From contig JBGVDD010000028.1 in assembly GCA_045119215.1 (NCBI GenBank), forward strand, positions 18,521 to 82,520: 64,000 bases of DNA. Reading direction: 5' to 3'. Position 1 is the first letter of the stretch; each line of letters opens with the position of its first letter. Of this stretch, positions 8,598 to 18,800 are shown piece by piece. Source of the stretch: RUG11237 sp045119215. Its GTDB lineage: Bacteria > Bacillota > Clostridia > Lachnospirales > Lachnospiraceae. The notes beneath the pieces are model-generated. The model saw nothing but the letters and a program-made list of their open reading frames with translations, made no database searches and was not told the origin of the DNA. The position numbers and the translations under genes are program-made.

Positions 8598-9920
8598 TTA
8601 TAATACAAAGGAAAAAATGGCCGGTACCATAATAATTACAAGTGTGAGAAATAACATTAATCCCATGGGAAGCAAAAGTTTTGTCCCCGCTTTTTCCCCA
8701 GCTTCTCTTGCCATTCTTTTCTTTTTTTCAAAAGCTTCCACTGTTTCTTGTTGTAAAGACTGTATAAATGTCTTAGAGCCCTTTTCCAACTGTTGAATCA
8801 ACAACATTGCAAACCTTCGATACTCCACCAATCCAATCCTTTCTCCCATTGCACTGTAGGCTTTATGTTCACTACTTCCACTTTTCATTTCATAGTAGGT
8901 CTTACACAATTCTTCATAGCCAAAATCTCTGTTTTTTTGTTTTCCCTTCCTTGTCTTCTTTTGTATCTCATAATCCTCTACCATTTTTTTTATTGCACTT
9001 TTACAGTTCATTCCCGCCTGAACATAAAGACACATTCTGCTGACTAATTCCGGATATTGTTTTATCAATATCTCCTCTTTTCTTCTCCTTCCTTTTTTTT
9101 CATCCTCATATACACCGTAACACAATATTACAGCAACTACTGGTACTCCTGATAACAGCCACCATGGTCGTTGTTCGGCCTTCTTAAAAAAGGTTATACT
9201 TTCACCCCCAATTTGATTGGGCAGCTTAATCTCATTACTATTTTCTCCACTCACTACTTTTTTTGAAACCATCCAGCTCACTGCCTTATTCCACCAGAGC
9301 TCACTTTTTTCCTCCGGAACTATAACATTAACACTAAATTCATATTCTTCTGTAAAATCACCTAATTCCAATAATGTCAGAATACTTACGATGGTATTAT
9401 TTTTTTCATCCGTGTAGTTATTCACCTGACCTGTGGACGTAATCACATCCTCTTTATTACTCTGATAGCTTATGGTCACTGGATATCCCTCAATCTCTTC
9501 TATAAAGTCTAAATCCTCACTTACTTTATCCAAAGAGGGATTATTCCCTAAAACTTTTACAATGAGCTGCTCTTTTACTTTTTTAAAGATATCTGCTGCT
9601 TCTTTCTTGCTATATACTTTTTCAGGTATGGTAACATGGGTTTTGCCCTCTAAAAGATTATCTCCTATGCGATAATCCATGCTATAATCCTGTTCCTTTA
9701 TGTGCTTTTTTAACGTTTTATAGGTTTGCACTTCCTGTGTTTTATAAGTTATTACATAAAGTAAAATTAAAAAGAATAATGCCAGAATACATACTATAAT
9801 TTTTTTCAGGTCTTCCAATACTTGTTTTTTTACAAGTTCTTCCTCCTGCCATACCATGGATGCCCGTTTTTCTTCCATTAACCCTTTTACATATTTTGAT
9901 TTAAACAGCCACTCCTTCAC
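8598..9920 (-). CDS. tadC: TadC-like inner-membrane platform protein with inserted ectodomain
   Basis: 440 aa from a GTG at 9920 (AGAGG at 7 nt, 2 nt after the tadB stop). Usual TadC proteins are about 300 aa. Here a membrane helix (about 41-59) is followed by about 200 extracytoplasmic residues (about 62-270), a second helix (about 275-292), then a T2SSF-type domain (EILIKQYPELVSRMCLYVQAGM ... ERIGLVEYRRFAMLLIQQLEKGS ... EAGEKAGTKLLLPMGLMLF) and a last helix. It would form the pilus assembly platform with TadB. The large N-terminal ectodomain is unusual relative to the proteobacterial protein. Confidence 0.85.
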   Translation of the reverse strand: MKEWLFKSKYVKGLMEEKRASMVWQEEELVKKQVLEDLKKIIVCILALFFLILLYVITYKTQEVQTYKTLKKHIKEQDYSMDYRIGDNLLEGKTHVTIPEKVYSKKEAADIFKKVKEQLIVKVLGNNPSLDKVSEDLDFIEEIEGYPVTISYQSNKEDVITSTGQVNNYTDEKNNTIVSILTLLELGDFTEEYEFSVNVIVPEEKSELWWNKAVSWMVSKKVVSGENSNEIKLPNQIGGESITFFKKAEQRPWWLLSGVPVVAVILCYGVYEDEKKGRRRKEEILIKQYPELVSRMCLYVQAGMNCKSAIKKMVEDYEIQKKTRKGKQKNRDFGYEELCKTYYEMKSGSSEHKAYSAMGERIGLVEYRRFAMLLIQQLEKGSKTFIQSLQQETVEAFEKKKRMAREAGEKAGTKLLLPMGLMLFLTLVIIMVPAIFSFVL

Positions 9921-9922
9921 TC

Positions 9923-10720
9923 TTATACCTCTATTTCCATGAAATAATCCGCTAATATAATCGTCGCTACATAGACAATCAAACAAAAGCTCATTACCAG
10001 AATTCCTAATATATTTCCATACATTATGTCAAAAAAACCTTTTGATGTAACACTAATGTAGACCATGATACCAACAGGAACTATATTCATAATACCCTGC
10101 TCATATTTTTTTCCAGAAATCATAATCTGAATTTCTTTCTTTATATCTATTTTTTGTCTGATTACTGATATGGTTCTGTCCAGGATATAGGGCAGATTTC
10201 CTCCCCCCTGTTTTGCCTGGGAAAAACATATGGAAAAGTCCTTAATTTCCTCTATTCCACTTCGCTGTGCCAGTTGTAACATTAAATCCTCGATTCTCTT
10301 ATTTAACGCCATACTTTGCTTTATTACATTCAATTCACATACCATATCCGATGTTTCCCCAAAACGTTCTAACATAATCTTATGGCACTCTATAAAACTG
10401 TTTTCTATGGAATATCCTGCATTTAAACTCTCTCCCACCCATACCAGCATTTGCCCAAATTCATCTAAAAGCTGTTCCTTTCTTTTCTTTATTTTCATTT
10501 TCTTCTCCCTGTGATAAAGGGGAACCATACCTGGCAAAAGAATCAAGCTTACAAAAATATTTCCATAGAACAAATAAGCAATCAAAAGGAAAATTGCCAG
10601 GTACTTAACTATAAATTTAATACTTTCTGCAAGTGTAAATTTATACTGTTCATAATTTCTTACATAATTCCCTGAAGTTTTAATTTTTCCTGGTGAATTA
10701 ATTCTCCTGTTTTTTCCCAT
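9923..10720 (-). CDS. tadB: TadB-like type II secretion F-domain platform protein
   Basis: 265 aa from the ATG at 10720 (AAGGA at 7 nt); it overlaps the end of tadA by 61 bp. Hydrophobic segments lie near residues 38-75 and at the C-terminus (two helices, about 210-260). Between them lies a cytoplasmic T2SSF domain (LLDEFGQMLVWVGESLNAGYSIENSF ... FSICFSQAKQGGGNLPYILDRT), the core of the family. TadB and TadC together form the membrane platform driven by the TadA ATPase. Overlapping genes indicate one operon. Confidence 0.88.
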   Translation of the reverse strand: MGKNRRINSPGKIKTSGNYVRNYEQYKFTLAESIKFIVKYLAIFLLIAYLFYGNIFVSLILLPGMVPLYHREKKMKIKKRKEQLLDEFGQMLVWVGESLNAGYSIENSFIECHKIMLERFGETSDMVCELNVIKQSMALNKRIEDLMLQLAQRSGIEEIKDFSICFSQAKQGGGNLPYILDRTISVIRQKIDIKKEIQIMISGKKYEQGIMNIVPVGIMVYISVTSKGFFDIMYGNILGILVMSFCLIVYVATIILADYFMEIEV

Positions 10721-11862
10721 TTTGCATCCTTTTCGCCTTTCCCACACGTTTCTATGTATTGATAAATTGGATTCAGCACAATTTGTCCGCCTTCATACCC
10801 CTTTACCTCAGATATTTCCAAAACTTTCCGGCTCTTATCCTGCATTCTTCCTAAATGCACAAAAATATCAATAGCAGATGCAATTTGCTTTTCGATAGCA
10901 ACCACAGGAATATCCATTCCCATAAGTACCATGGTTTCCAATCGTGACAGCATGTCCTTTGCACTATTAGCATGTCCTGTACTTAAACTTCCGTCATGTC
11001 CTGTATTCATGGCACTTAAAAGGTCAATGCATTCCTCCCCACGCACTTCTCCAATCACAATTCTATCCGGACGTTGCCTTAAAGATGCCCTAATTAAATC
11101 CCTGATAGTAATTGGCGTACAACCTTCTACATTTGCATTCCTGGTTTCTAAACGAACCAGATTGTCAATTCCCTGAATTTGCAATTCTGCACTGTCTTCA
11201 ATAGTAATAATTCTCTCCGTTTTTGGGATAAATGCCGTCAACGCATTTAAAAATGTTGTCTTCCCAGAGCCGGTTCCTCCACTGATAAATATATTATATT
11301 TTGCCTGAACTAATTTTCTTAAGAATTCCGCCATCTCCCTACTGATAGAACTCCATGAAATCAAGGTTTCCATAGTGATTGCAGTATCTGCAAATCTTCG
11401 TATTGTCAATATTGGACCATTTAATGCTACCGGTGGTAAAATCACATTTACCCTGGCTCCATTCTCCAGTCTGGCATCCACAATAGGAGAGGATTCATTT
11501 ACCACACGATTACACTCTGCTACAATCTGCTGGATTACATCTAATAGCTTCTCCTTTGACGCAAACCTTTGATTTAATTGTTCAATTTTTCCTCCCCTTT
11601 CCACAAAAATATGTTCTACACCATTTATCATAATTTCCGTAATAGAATCATCCTCCAGCAAATCTGACAAAATACCTAATTTTCTTATATCAAAAAATAA
11701 CTCCTTTGCTAGTTTATGACGTTGTTCCATGGGTATAAATTCTTGCTTGCTTTTACAAATAATCTGTTGGTCAATTACTTCCTTAAGTTCCTCATCTGCC
11801 ACCTCCTTTGACATATCTAACTGTTGTATCACACTTTCCTTCATTGATTCCCTTTTTTCCAT
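10660..11862 (-). CDS. tadA: TadA/CpaF pilus assembly ATPase
   Basis: 400 aa, complete. A secretion ATPase that powers extension (and, in some systems, retraction) of Flp pili at the inner membrane. Visible motifs: Walker A GGTGSGKTT (195-203), Asp box TIEDSAEL (220-227), atypical Walker B RIVIGEVRGEE (267-277) and His box STGHANS (294-300). The N-terminal part (about 50-160) is the CpaF N-domain. An AGGGAGG site precedes the ATG. It lies 9 bp behind tadZ. Confidence 0.95.
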   Translation of the reverse strand: MEKRESMKESVIQQLDMSKEVADEELKEVIDQQIICKSKQEFIPMEQRHKLAKELFFDIRKLGILSDLLEDDSITEIMINGVEHIFVERGGKIEQLNQRFASKEKLLDVIQQIVAECNRVVNESSPIVDARLENGARVNVILPPVALNGPILTIRRFADTAITMETLISWSSISREMAEFLRKLVQAKYNIFISGGTGSGKTTFLNALTAFIPKTERIITIEDSAELQIQGIDNLVRLETRNANVEGCTPITIRDLIRASLRQRPDRIVIGEVRGEECIDLLSAMNTGHDGSLSTGHANSAKDMLSRLETMVLMGMDIPVVAIEKQIASAIDIFVHLGRMQDKSRKVLEISEVKGYEGGQIVLNPIYQYIETCGKGEKDAKWEKTGELIHQEKLKLQGIM

Positions 11863-11871
11863 ATCTCCTCC

Positions 11872-12849
11872 CTATTCCAAATAACTTTTTAACTGTTCCC
11901 CATAACTTCCTTCTGCTAATTCCTGAATAGATTCCATCTCCCCATCTCTTTTTTTATTTATTTTACATTCCACAATCTTCTCTTTTAAATCTCTGTACTC
12001 AGAATTTTCCAAAAACTGATAAAATTCCATTTGCTTTTCCATAGAAATATCATCATTTAACGCTGGCACAAACAACTTGTCCATTTCCCTTATCAACGAA
12101 AGATTTCTATAAAAACAATCCCCTAAATCCAAAATCAATACATCGAATTGGTTGGTGTTTTCAATCTCCTGTAATAAAATCTGCAATTCCCTTGCCTCTA
12201 CCTGCTGTATATCTGGAGAATTTCTTACAGGTGCAAGCACTTGAAAATCTTCTAGATTTGTTGCACTTGCCAAAATATAATCTGACAAACTTTTCTTTCC
12301 CTGTTTAATAAAATAAATTAAATCAGACAAATTCATTCCACAATAATTTCCTAAATATCTGTCAAAGCCCGGCCAGGTTTCTAAACTTACATACATCACC
12401 TTCTTTTCCTTAGATAATATTTGAGCCATAACCAATGCCATAGTAGTCTTACCACATCTGCCCACCGGAGAATAAATTCCAAAAAAATCTGTTTTCTTCT
12501 CTCCAAAATTCAATCTGGCCATTCCCTTAAAATCACAAACTGTAAAGAAATCTTTTAACAAAGCATCTTTAGGCTGATATTTATAAAGTATAATTTTTTT
12601 ACTATCTTCCTTGAGATTTTCATCACCTAAATATATATACTGTTTTGCCCCAAATTCTTTCTCCTGGCTATCACTAAGTAAAATCCCACTTAAAAATATA
12701 TCTATTTCCTTTTTTGTGTTTACATACTGTTTTGCATTCTCCAAACTTTGAAAACTGTTTATCTGCAAACTGTTTTGAAACTTTTTTTTCATAAAACAGC
12801 TCAACCCCAGCAGATAATCTTCTTCCTCTTCTAAAATTACAAGATTCAA
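11872..12849 (-). CDS. tadZ: TadZ/CpaE-like P-loop localisation ATPase
   Basis: 325 aa. The first 110 residues form a receiver-like domain without the usual phospho-site context. The second half is a MinD/ParA-type ATPase with a deviant Walker A (GIYSPVGRCGKTTMAL, about 124-139), FDVLILDLGD (Walker B-like) and a switch region. CpaE/TadZ proteins place the Tad machine at specific cell sites. The start codon overlaps the prepilin-peptidase stop by 4 bp, as expected within an operon. Confidence 0.85.
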   Translation of the reverse strand: MNLVILEEEEDYLLGLSCFMKKKFQNSLQINSFQSLENAKQYVNTKKEIDIFLSGILLSDSQEKEFGAKQYIYLGDENLKEDSKKIILYKYQPKDALLKDFFTVCDFKGMARLNFGEKKTDFFGIYSPVGRCGKTTMALVMAQILSKEKKVMYVSLETWPGFDRYLGNYCGMNLSDLIYFIKQGKKSLSDYILASATNLEDFQVLAPVRNSPDIQQVEARELQILLQEIENTNQFDVLILDLGDCFYRNLSLIREMDKLFVPALNDDISMEKQMEFYQFLENSEYRDLKEKIVECKINKKRDGEMESIQELAEGSYGEQLKSYLE

Positions 12850-13340
12850 ATTATTCCACCTCCCATGGTACCTAAATATCCCAAAATCATTGGTATGCTT
12901 AAAGGTATGGTGTGTGTGTTTCCCTGATCTTTCGACCAGTATTGTCCCTTTGCCGTACCCAAAACCATATACTTTACATAATTTTGCAAGTACCTAAATC
13001 TTTCCCTAAACAAATGATGCCGACTTAACACTGCTAAGGACCAAATAGTAGCAGTAGCCATTGTAACCAAAGCAAATTTTATCCATTGTTTTTCAGGAAT
13101 ACCCACCAATATAACAATTAATAGTTTAATATCCCCTGCTCCTATAAACCGAAAAGAATAGATAACATATCCCACAAACAGTAATACCAGGCAATTCAAG
13201 ATATTTCCTTTGTATTGAACCGGATTTTCTGCAAAAAAAATCTTCATTATCTGCAATCCAAGAATTAACCCCACCAGTACATTAGGTATTCTCCGATTTC
13301 TGATATCACAAACAGCAATACCCACCATACATATCAACAA
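12846..13340 (-). CDS. A24-family prepilin peptidase (first gene of the tad operon)
   Basis: 164 aa from a TTG. Polytopic membrane protease; catalytic aspartates D12 (CDIRNRRIPN) and D70 (IGAGDIKL) are present. The N-terminal helix looks short: the frame stays open upstream (IVFLNLI...), and the true start may be a rare codon (ATA at about 13361) behind AAAGGGTG, so the 5' end is uncertain. First gene after the tad promoter. Belongs to the TadV/CpaA class that processes Flp prepilin. Confidence 0.88.
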   Translation of the reverse strand: MLICMVGIAVCDIRNRRIPNVLVGLILGLQIMKIFFAENPVQYKGNILNCLVLLFVGYVIYSFRFIGAGDIKLLIVILVGIPEKQWIKFALVTMATATIWSLAVLSRHHLFRERFRYLQNYVKYMVLGTAKGQYWSKDQGNTHTIPLSIPMILGYLGTMGGGII

Positions 13341-13448
13341 TATTAAATTTAAAAAAACTATCCCTCTATCACCCTTTCTTATTTTTTATTTTTCTCTGCT
13401 GAAATTTGTTTGATTAAACAGATTTAAAATTATTTGGAATGTATCTCG

Positions 13449-13477
13449 AGTATATTACATAATTTTCTCCTTGTCTA
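13449..13477 (-). promoter_or_regulatory. Promoter of the tad pilus operon
   Basis: Minus-strand -35 TAGACA (13472-13477) and -10 TATACT (13449-13454) with 17-nt spacing; each differs from consensus at one position. It leaves a leader of about 100 nt before the first gene. The rest of 13341-13663 shows no other gene. Confidence 0.8.
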
Positions 13478-13663
13478 GCATTTTTTTCCTTGTTTTATGC
13501 TTTTCTATAAATCCTACAATTTGCATTTGTATTTTTGTAAACATGTAACTATTAAGTTTTTTCACCCTATACAAAATGCATAAAACAGATTTTTTCTGCT
13601 TATACTTGACTATACCACAATACTCTTTTTTTACTTTCTAACATTCAAGGGAGGAGGATTATT

Positions 13664-13879
13664 TTGTTTTTGTTCAAAAAGAAAAAAAAGAAAACCAATC
13701 CGGCCTATGCGGAACTGGTACATGATTTATCTCTTACGAAATCTGCTTTAGATGTAGCCTATACCAATTTTGAAAATGTAGTCAATCCAGATTTAATTGA
13801 CTGTTATATCTATGAGATGAATTCTGTACAAAAACGGTATAAATTTCTTTTGGGGTTAATCCGGGAATACGAAGAATAA
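13664..13879 (+). CDS. YaaL-like DUF2508 family small protein
   Basis: 71 aa from a TTG placed after a strong AGGAGG site. Lys-rich N-terminus (MFLFKKKKKKTNPAYAELVHDL), then a helical segment and an acidic end; LxxTKxALDxAYxNFENVxxPDLIDCYIYE is the DUF2508/YaaL pattern. In Bacillus the homologue lies near recR and its function is unknown. Monocistronic here, flanked by a terminator. Confidence 0.85.
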   Translation: MFLFKKKKKKTNPAYAELVHDLSLTKSALDVAYTNFENVVNPDLIDCYIYEMNSVQKRYKFLLGLIREYEE

Positions 13880-13906
13880 AAAAAGCAGCTAATCAGCTGC
13901 TTTTTT
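13878..13906. terminator. Bidirectional terminator between the DUF2508 gene and fliS
   Basis: AAAAAAGCAGCT, a short loop, then AGCTGCTTTTTT. It serves the plus-strand small gene and the minus-strand fliS, whose stop codon is within it (13905-13907). Confidence 0.9.
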
Positions 13907-14375
13907 ATGCCAGAAATCCTCTATTATCCTGTCCTGACAAACTTTCATTTAATTGCTCTTTTCCGTAAGTTAATCCTGCATATACCTCCTGGGTATTTCC
14001 CATAAGACACTCTGAGGTATCATCCTTTGCAATTTCTGCAAAACTCTCTCTCAAATGTTCTAATACATACAATGCATGGTCTAATTCTTCTATATCACTC
14101 TTTGCTATAGCTTTTGTCACACACCTGTTTACATACAGATACAGCCGGGACAATTCTTTCGATATATCATAAGTAAAGTCCAGTGCCCCTAATAATTCTT
14201 TTACGCACTCTCTTGCCTTATATAATTCCTCTTTATAATCCTTTTTTTGCGTTTGAATACCTACTTTTGCATCCTGTATATATTCTATGGTGATATCATA
14301 AAGCACTACTACCAAAGCACTTCTATTAGCCCGGGTAATACGGTTTACAAATTCTTGTTTCTTTTCTTTCCTCAT
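13905..14375 (-). CDS. fliS: Flagellar export chaperone FliS-like protein
   Basis: 156 aa, all-helical pattern. ITRANRSALVVVLYDITIEYIQDAK (about 13-37) matches the FliS helix 1/2 region, where a small residue cluster and LYD precede the flagellin-binding groove. FliS binds the C-terminal helices of unpolymerised flagellin in the cytosol and delivers it to FlhA. It lies 9 bp after the flagellin stop codon, the usual partner arrangement. Identity rests on context plus motif; sequence divergence from Bacillus FliS is considerable. Confidence 0.85.
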   Translation of the reverse strand: MRKEKKQEFVNRITRANRSALVVVLYDITIEYIQDAKVGIQTQKKDYKEELYKARECVKELLGALDFTYDISKELSRLYLYVNRCVTKAIAKSDIEELDHALYVLEHLRESFAEIAKDDTSECLMGNTQEVYAGLTYGKEQLNESLSGQDNRGFLA

Positions 14376-14384
14376 AGCTTTATC

Positions 14385-15824
14385 CTACTGTAGTAACTGC
14401 AAAATAGTTTGAGGCAAATCATTTGCCTGAGCTAATACAGATACTCCTGCCTGCTGCAATACATTATACTGAGTATACTTTGTCATCTCTTCTGCCATAT
14501 CCGTATCCATAAGTCGGCTGTAGGCTTCTGTCATATTTAAATCAGTAACCTCCAGGCTGGACATGGTATAATCCAATCGATTTTCATAGGCACCTAATCT
14601 GGCTCTCACATTGGAGATAAATGCCATGGCATTATCCATTTTTTCAATGGCTTCACTGGCAGATTCATGAGTCAGATAATTTAATTTATCAATACCCATA
14701 TTCTCTAAGGACATATTTGGAATTTTTACATCCATGGTCTGATTTTCATTTGTTCCAATCTGTAAAGACATGGCACCATAATTTTTTACATCTAACGTAA
14801 TAGCATCTTCATCCACAATGCTTTTACCCTGACCATTTAAAGCCTTATAAACCTCATCATCAATTTTTACCGTCATCTCAAAGCCGCCTCGGTCTGTAAT
14901 AGTCACATAATTTCCTTTGGCTGTGTAGGAGGCAGTCTCGGTAAATCTTGATGTTGCATTGTTACTAGTGCCCAGTTTTATTTTTAAATCCTTTCCATCT
15001 TCAGACTTTTGCGAATTAATTCCCAATGCTTCCTCTAACGCAGTAGATGATGCAGACACCTCTATTTTGTAAGCACTTCCCGGCTCCTCAGATATAAAAA
15101 CCAAATCACCATTCGTATCCTTTTCTAACTTTACCCCTACAGCTTCCGCCCCATCACGAAGCTTTCCATAAATTTCTTCCGGGCTCTCACTGGTACTAAA
15201 TTCCACCTTCATCTGATTGATGCACACATATCCTGTCTCGGCATCAGCTTCTGACTTAGAAAATGCATCTGCTTTTATTGCCCCACATTCCAGTTTTGTC
15301 TGAGTTGGCACATGTTCTACCTTAAATTGATATTGTCCTGCTGCCACATCTTCTGAAATCACATTTACCGACACCCCATCGGTATTCTCAAAGACTCTGG
15401 TGTCAAAGGTTCCATCTAATAAATTCTTTTTATTAAACTCTGTCTGTTCAGAAATACGCTGAATCTCTTGCTGTAATTTCTCTACTTCCGTCTGAATCGC
15501 CTCTCTATCCTCCAGTGTATAGGTATCGTTGGCACTTTGAACTGCCAGCTCTCTCATTCTCTGAACCATCTCCTGAATCTCATTGATAGCACCTTCCGCT
15601 GTCTGAATGGCAGACACTCCATCCAATGCGTTATTAGAGGCTCTTTCTAATCCACGTATCTGGGTTCTCATTCTATGGGCAATGGCAAATCCTGCCGGAT
15701 TGTCTTTTGCTGAATTGATTTTATATCCTGAGGATAATCTTGCTACAGAATCTGATAAATTACCTTCTGTTATCTGTAAACGGTTGTTTGCTAACACTGC
15801 TGCTATATTATGATTTACCTTCAT
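14385..15824 (-). CDS. fliC: Flagellin
   Basis: 479 aa. The conserved N-terminal D0/D1 region (KVNHNIAAVLANNRL ... LSSGYKINSAKDNPAGFAI ... NALDGVSAIQTAEGAINEIQEMVQRMRELAVQSAN) and C-terminal D1/D0 region (NVRARLGAYENRLDYTMSSL ... TKYTQYNVLQQAGVSVLAQANDLPQTILQLL) are complete. The middle (about 150-380) is the variable surface-exposed domain. Filament subunit, exported by the flagellar type III apparatus; the TLR5-recognised LQRIxE-type segment reads MVQRMRELAVQSAN. A sigma-28-type promoter precedes it and fliS follows. Confidence 0.98.
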   Translation of the reverse strand: MKVNHNIAAVLANNRLQITEGNLSDSVARLSSGYKINSAKDNPAGFAIAHRMRTQIRGLERASNNALDGVSAIQTAEGAINEIQEMVQRMRELAVQSANDTYTLEDREAIQTEVEKLQQEIQRISEQTEFNKKNLLDGTFDTRVFENTDGVSVNVISEDVAAGQYQFKVEHVPTQTKLECGAIKADAFSKSEADAETGYVCINQMKVEFSTSESPEEIYGKLRDGAEAVGVKLEKDTNGDLVFISEEPGSAYKIEVSASSTALEEALGINSQKSEDGKDLKIKLGTSNNATSRFTETASYTAKGNYVTITDRGGFEMTVKIDDEVYKALNGQGKSIVDEDAITLDVKNYGAMSLQIGTNENQTMDVKIPNMSLENMGIDKLNYLTHESASEAIEKMDNAMAFISNVRARLGAYENRLDYTMSSLEVTDLNMTEAYSRLMDTDMAEEMTKYTQYNVLQQAGVSVLAQANDLPQTILQLLQ

Positions 15825-15854
15825 GTAAATTCCTCCTTGTTACACTTTTATTTT

Positions 15855-15882
15855 TTATCGGTTTTCTATCCCTTTTCCTTTA
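15855..15882 (-). promoter_or_regulatory. Sigma-28 (FliA/SigD)-type promoter of flagellin
   Basis: Minus-strand TAAA (15879-15882), 16-nt spacer, ACCGATAA (15855-15862), against the consensus TAAA-N15-GCCGATAA. It lies across the last codons of the upstream 1129-aa gene and about 30 nt before the flagellin start, whose ribosome site is AAGGAGG. Confidence 0.85.
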
Positions 15883-18800
15883 TAAGAACAATAAATTGTT
15901 TTGCACACTGGTATAAAGCTTTGGTATTTACCTTAGATTCCTCCTCAGTCCTCTCAATCTCCGTAAACTGATTTAAGTCTATCTGTTCACTTTTTGCATA
16001 ATTTAATTTTGTGACACGATAGCTGTCACCTGCCATAGCCAGTTTGATTTCCCTATCTAGGGAACGCAAAAATGCATGTCCTTTTTCTGTATCAGACACC
16101 AGAAGTCCCGTGATTCTGTCCGCTTTCACATGAAAGGATGCCGCAATCTTTCCATAGCTTTCACAATTCATCGTAATGGATACATTGCCATTTTCTTTTT
16201 TGCCACGAATGACCTTGACATTTACGGAGGTCATCTCATTTCCAATTTCAATAGGAACCTCGTAGTTTTCTTCCCTGCTTAATCCCCCGGTCAACTGAAT
16301 CTGACTGTGTAAGAGTTTCAAGGAGCGAAGTTCTACATATTCTGTCATATCTTCCATGGCATCGTCCACTACACTCTGTTCCACATCTACTAACTCCTCA
16401 TAGGCTGCCTCTGCTGCTTCTTTTGAGATTAACTGATCTGTTACCCGCTCCGCTGCCCTTAAGAGTTCTTTGTCCTTGTTTTTTCCCTTCTTTAATGACT
16501 TGGAAGATAGCTCCATCAGCTCTTTTATCATTTTTCCTCTCTGATTCATCAAACTATCCGCTGCCAGAATATGATTTACTGTCACCGGCTGCTTAAAGTC
16601 CAGTAGCATTTCCAACACGCTACTCTCCACAGTTCTTGCCTGCTGTACCTGTCTCATGTTTTCCTGATATAATTCTTTGTTCACATCCCCATTTTCAGGT
16701 AATTCTTCTAGCTGATTTACAAAATTCTCCAATGAAATATTGTAATTATTCACCTGACGCACTTTGGATAATTTTTCTGGGTCTAACTGATTTAACCCTG
16801 TGGCAACAAGATTTTCATAATATTGCTGTTGTTTTTCCTCATTGCTGTAGCTCTGACCTTCATAATGCCCAGAAGAATTTTGTTCTTTAGAATCTCCATT
16901 GGAAAATCCAGATGCAATCTGCTGCTCCATATTTATTTCTGATGGATTTTTTCTTTTCATACCGCCAAAATCATCATCTACCGTTACATCCATTCCCTTA
17001 TGTGCCCTTGTCTTTACACTGCTGATTAAATTTCTTAAGGTTACCTCAGCTCCTTGATGAATCAATGCTCCTACCACGCTTCCCTGGGATTTCTCAATTT
17101 GATGAAACAGACGGTAAATCCCAATATATGCATTCCTTTCTTCCTGGGATATACCATTTGTTTTTTCTAATTTATATAAAAACTCACTATACTTTTCCTG
17201 TGTGGTTTCACTCATCTGATTCTTTATACCTTTTACCTCATCATTTAGTTGATAAATATCCATATCCAAAGGATTTTCTCCCCTACGAATTAATTCCAAT
17301 GTTACATCACCAGTCATTTGTTTCATCAACTGATTTACACATTGATCCGCCACCTTTACCTGCATTATATTCTCCCTGGTAATAGGCATAGAGTTAAAGG
17401 CAAGTATTTTTACCGCCCGTTCATTTTGTGTGGTATGCTCCATATGGATACCGTCTAACATACTGCCCACATTCTGAAAAGCCTTGTAAATAGAATCTCC
17501 CATATCCTGCCTTGGAGTAGTCATCATAGTCTCGTAGCTTTGCTTTGCCTGTTCTAAGGCTGTCTGTACCTCCTGACCTACAAAAAATACTTCATTTAGA
17601 CTAGGAGCAGGTATGGTTGCCACTCTTCCTAAAGCATACATTGGCATATTCTTTAACAGGTTTAGTTTTTCTGATGTTTCCACATAAAGCTGCCCATTTT
17701 CCTTTGTATATTCCACCCCTTTATCATCAAATAACTTTTGTGTATATTCTACCTCTTTGGCTTTCAGTCTCTCCACTAATTCTGATAATTTGGTAGTTTC
17801 CACTGAAATTCCCTGTTTCATCATTCTCACACTTACTTCTGCTGTCATTTTCAGACGAAGTTCTTCTAACTGTCTTCTTGCCACAATAGTATTTTGGGTT
17901 ATCTCTTGAGAATCCCTGGCATCCTTATGTATAAACTTAGCCATAGGATTTTTCTCTATTAGTTTTTGTTCCTTCCTCAAGTTGTCAAGAGTCATTTCCT
18001 TTCCGGAACGCAGGATATTTTCAATGGCTTGATCTGAAATATCTTTCATATCTTCCTGCAATGTTACAGCTTTCTCTATAAAATCCTGTACCGTCTCAAA
18101 TCCTGTCTGTTCCGGCCTCTTTCCATTTTTCATAGTGGCAATTATATTCTTAAGCATCTCCTCCGTGTTTACTGGAAGAGAGATATTTGATAACTCCATA
18201 TATGTCTGAAAATTTTTCTCTGTCAGGGGAATCCCATTCTCTACCAGCCATTTGGCTGCCTCTAAAGTATCCTCTGTCACCAGAAACCCTGACTGTTCTA
18301 TAATTTTTTCTATCTGCGGCTGTAGGGATTGCCACTGATAATCCTGAGGCTTTCTGGCATAATATCCTGTGTTGTCCTGGGTATAGTACTTTGGAGTTTT
18401 GAGATTTTGTCTGGTGGCACTGCTGTACTCTGCCCGGTATATATTTTCTACCGTAACGTCCATCTGATTATCCAACATATACTTGATTCCTGGTTCTGAT
18501 AATCCGTCTAGGTCTGACACCAAAGCCAGGGTCTCCATTATCCCTTTCATATTATCCTCAGTTACCGGCAAGTCATTTTCTACTAAGGTACGTGCAATAA
18601 ATTCTATTTGCTCTTGTGTTGACATTTCTCTTCCGTTATCTGTTAGGGTAAATTCTTTGTAACTACTGCTTCCTTCTGCCGAATCCATAAAATCCATAGG
18701 AATGGGACTAGGAATTTCTTTCATATCTGCTGCGAATTCTTCTACCTCATCTATCCCATTCTGAAACACCTCTGTCAGATTACCTTCTACCTGATAGGCT

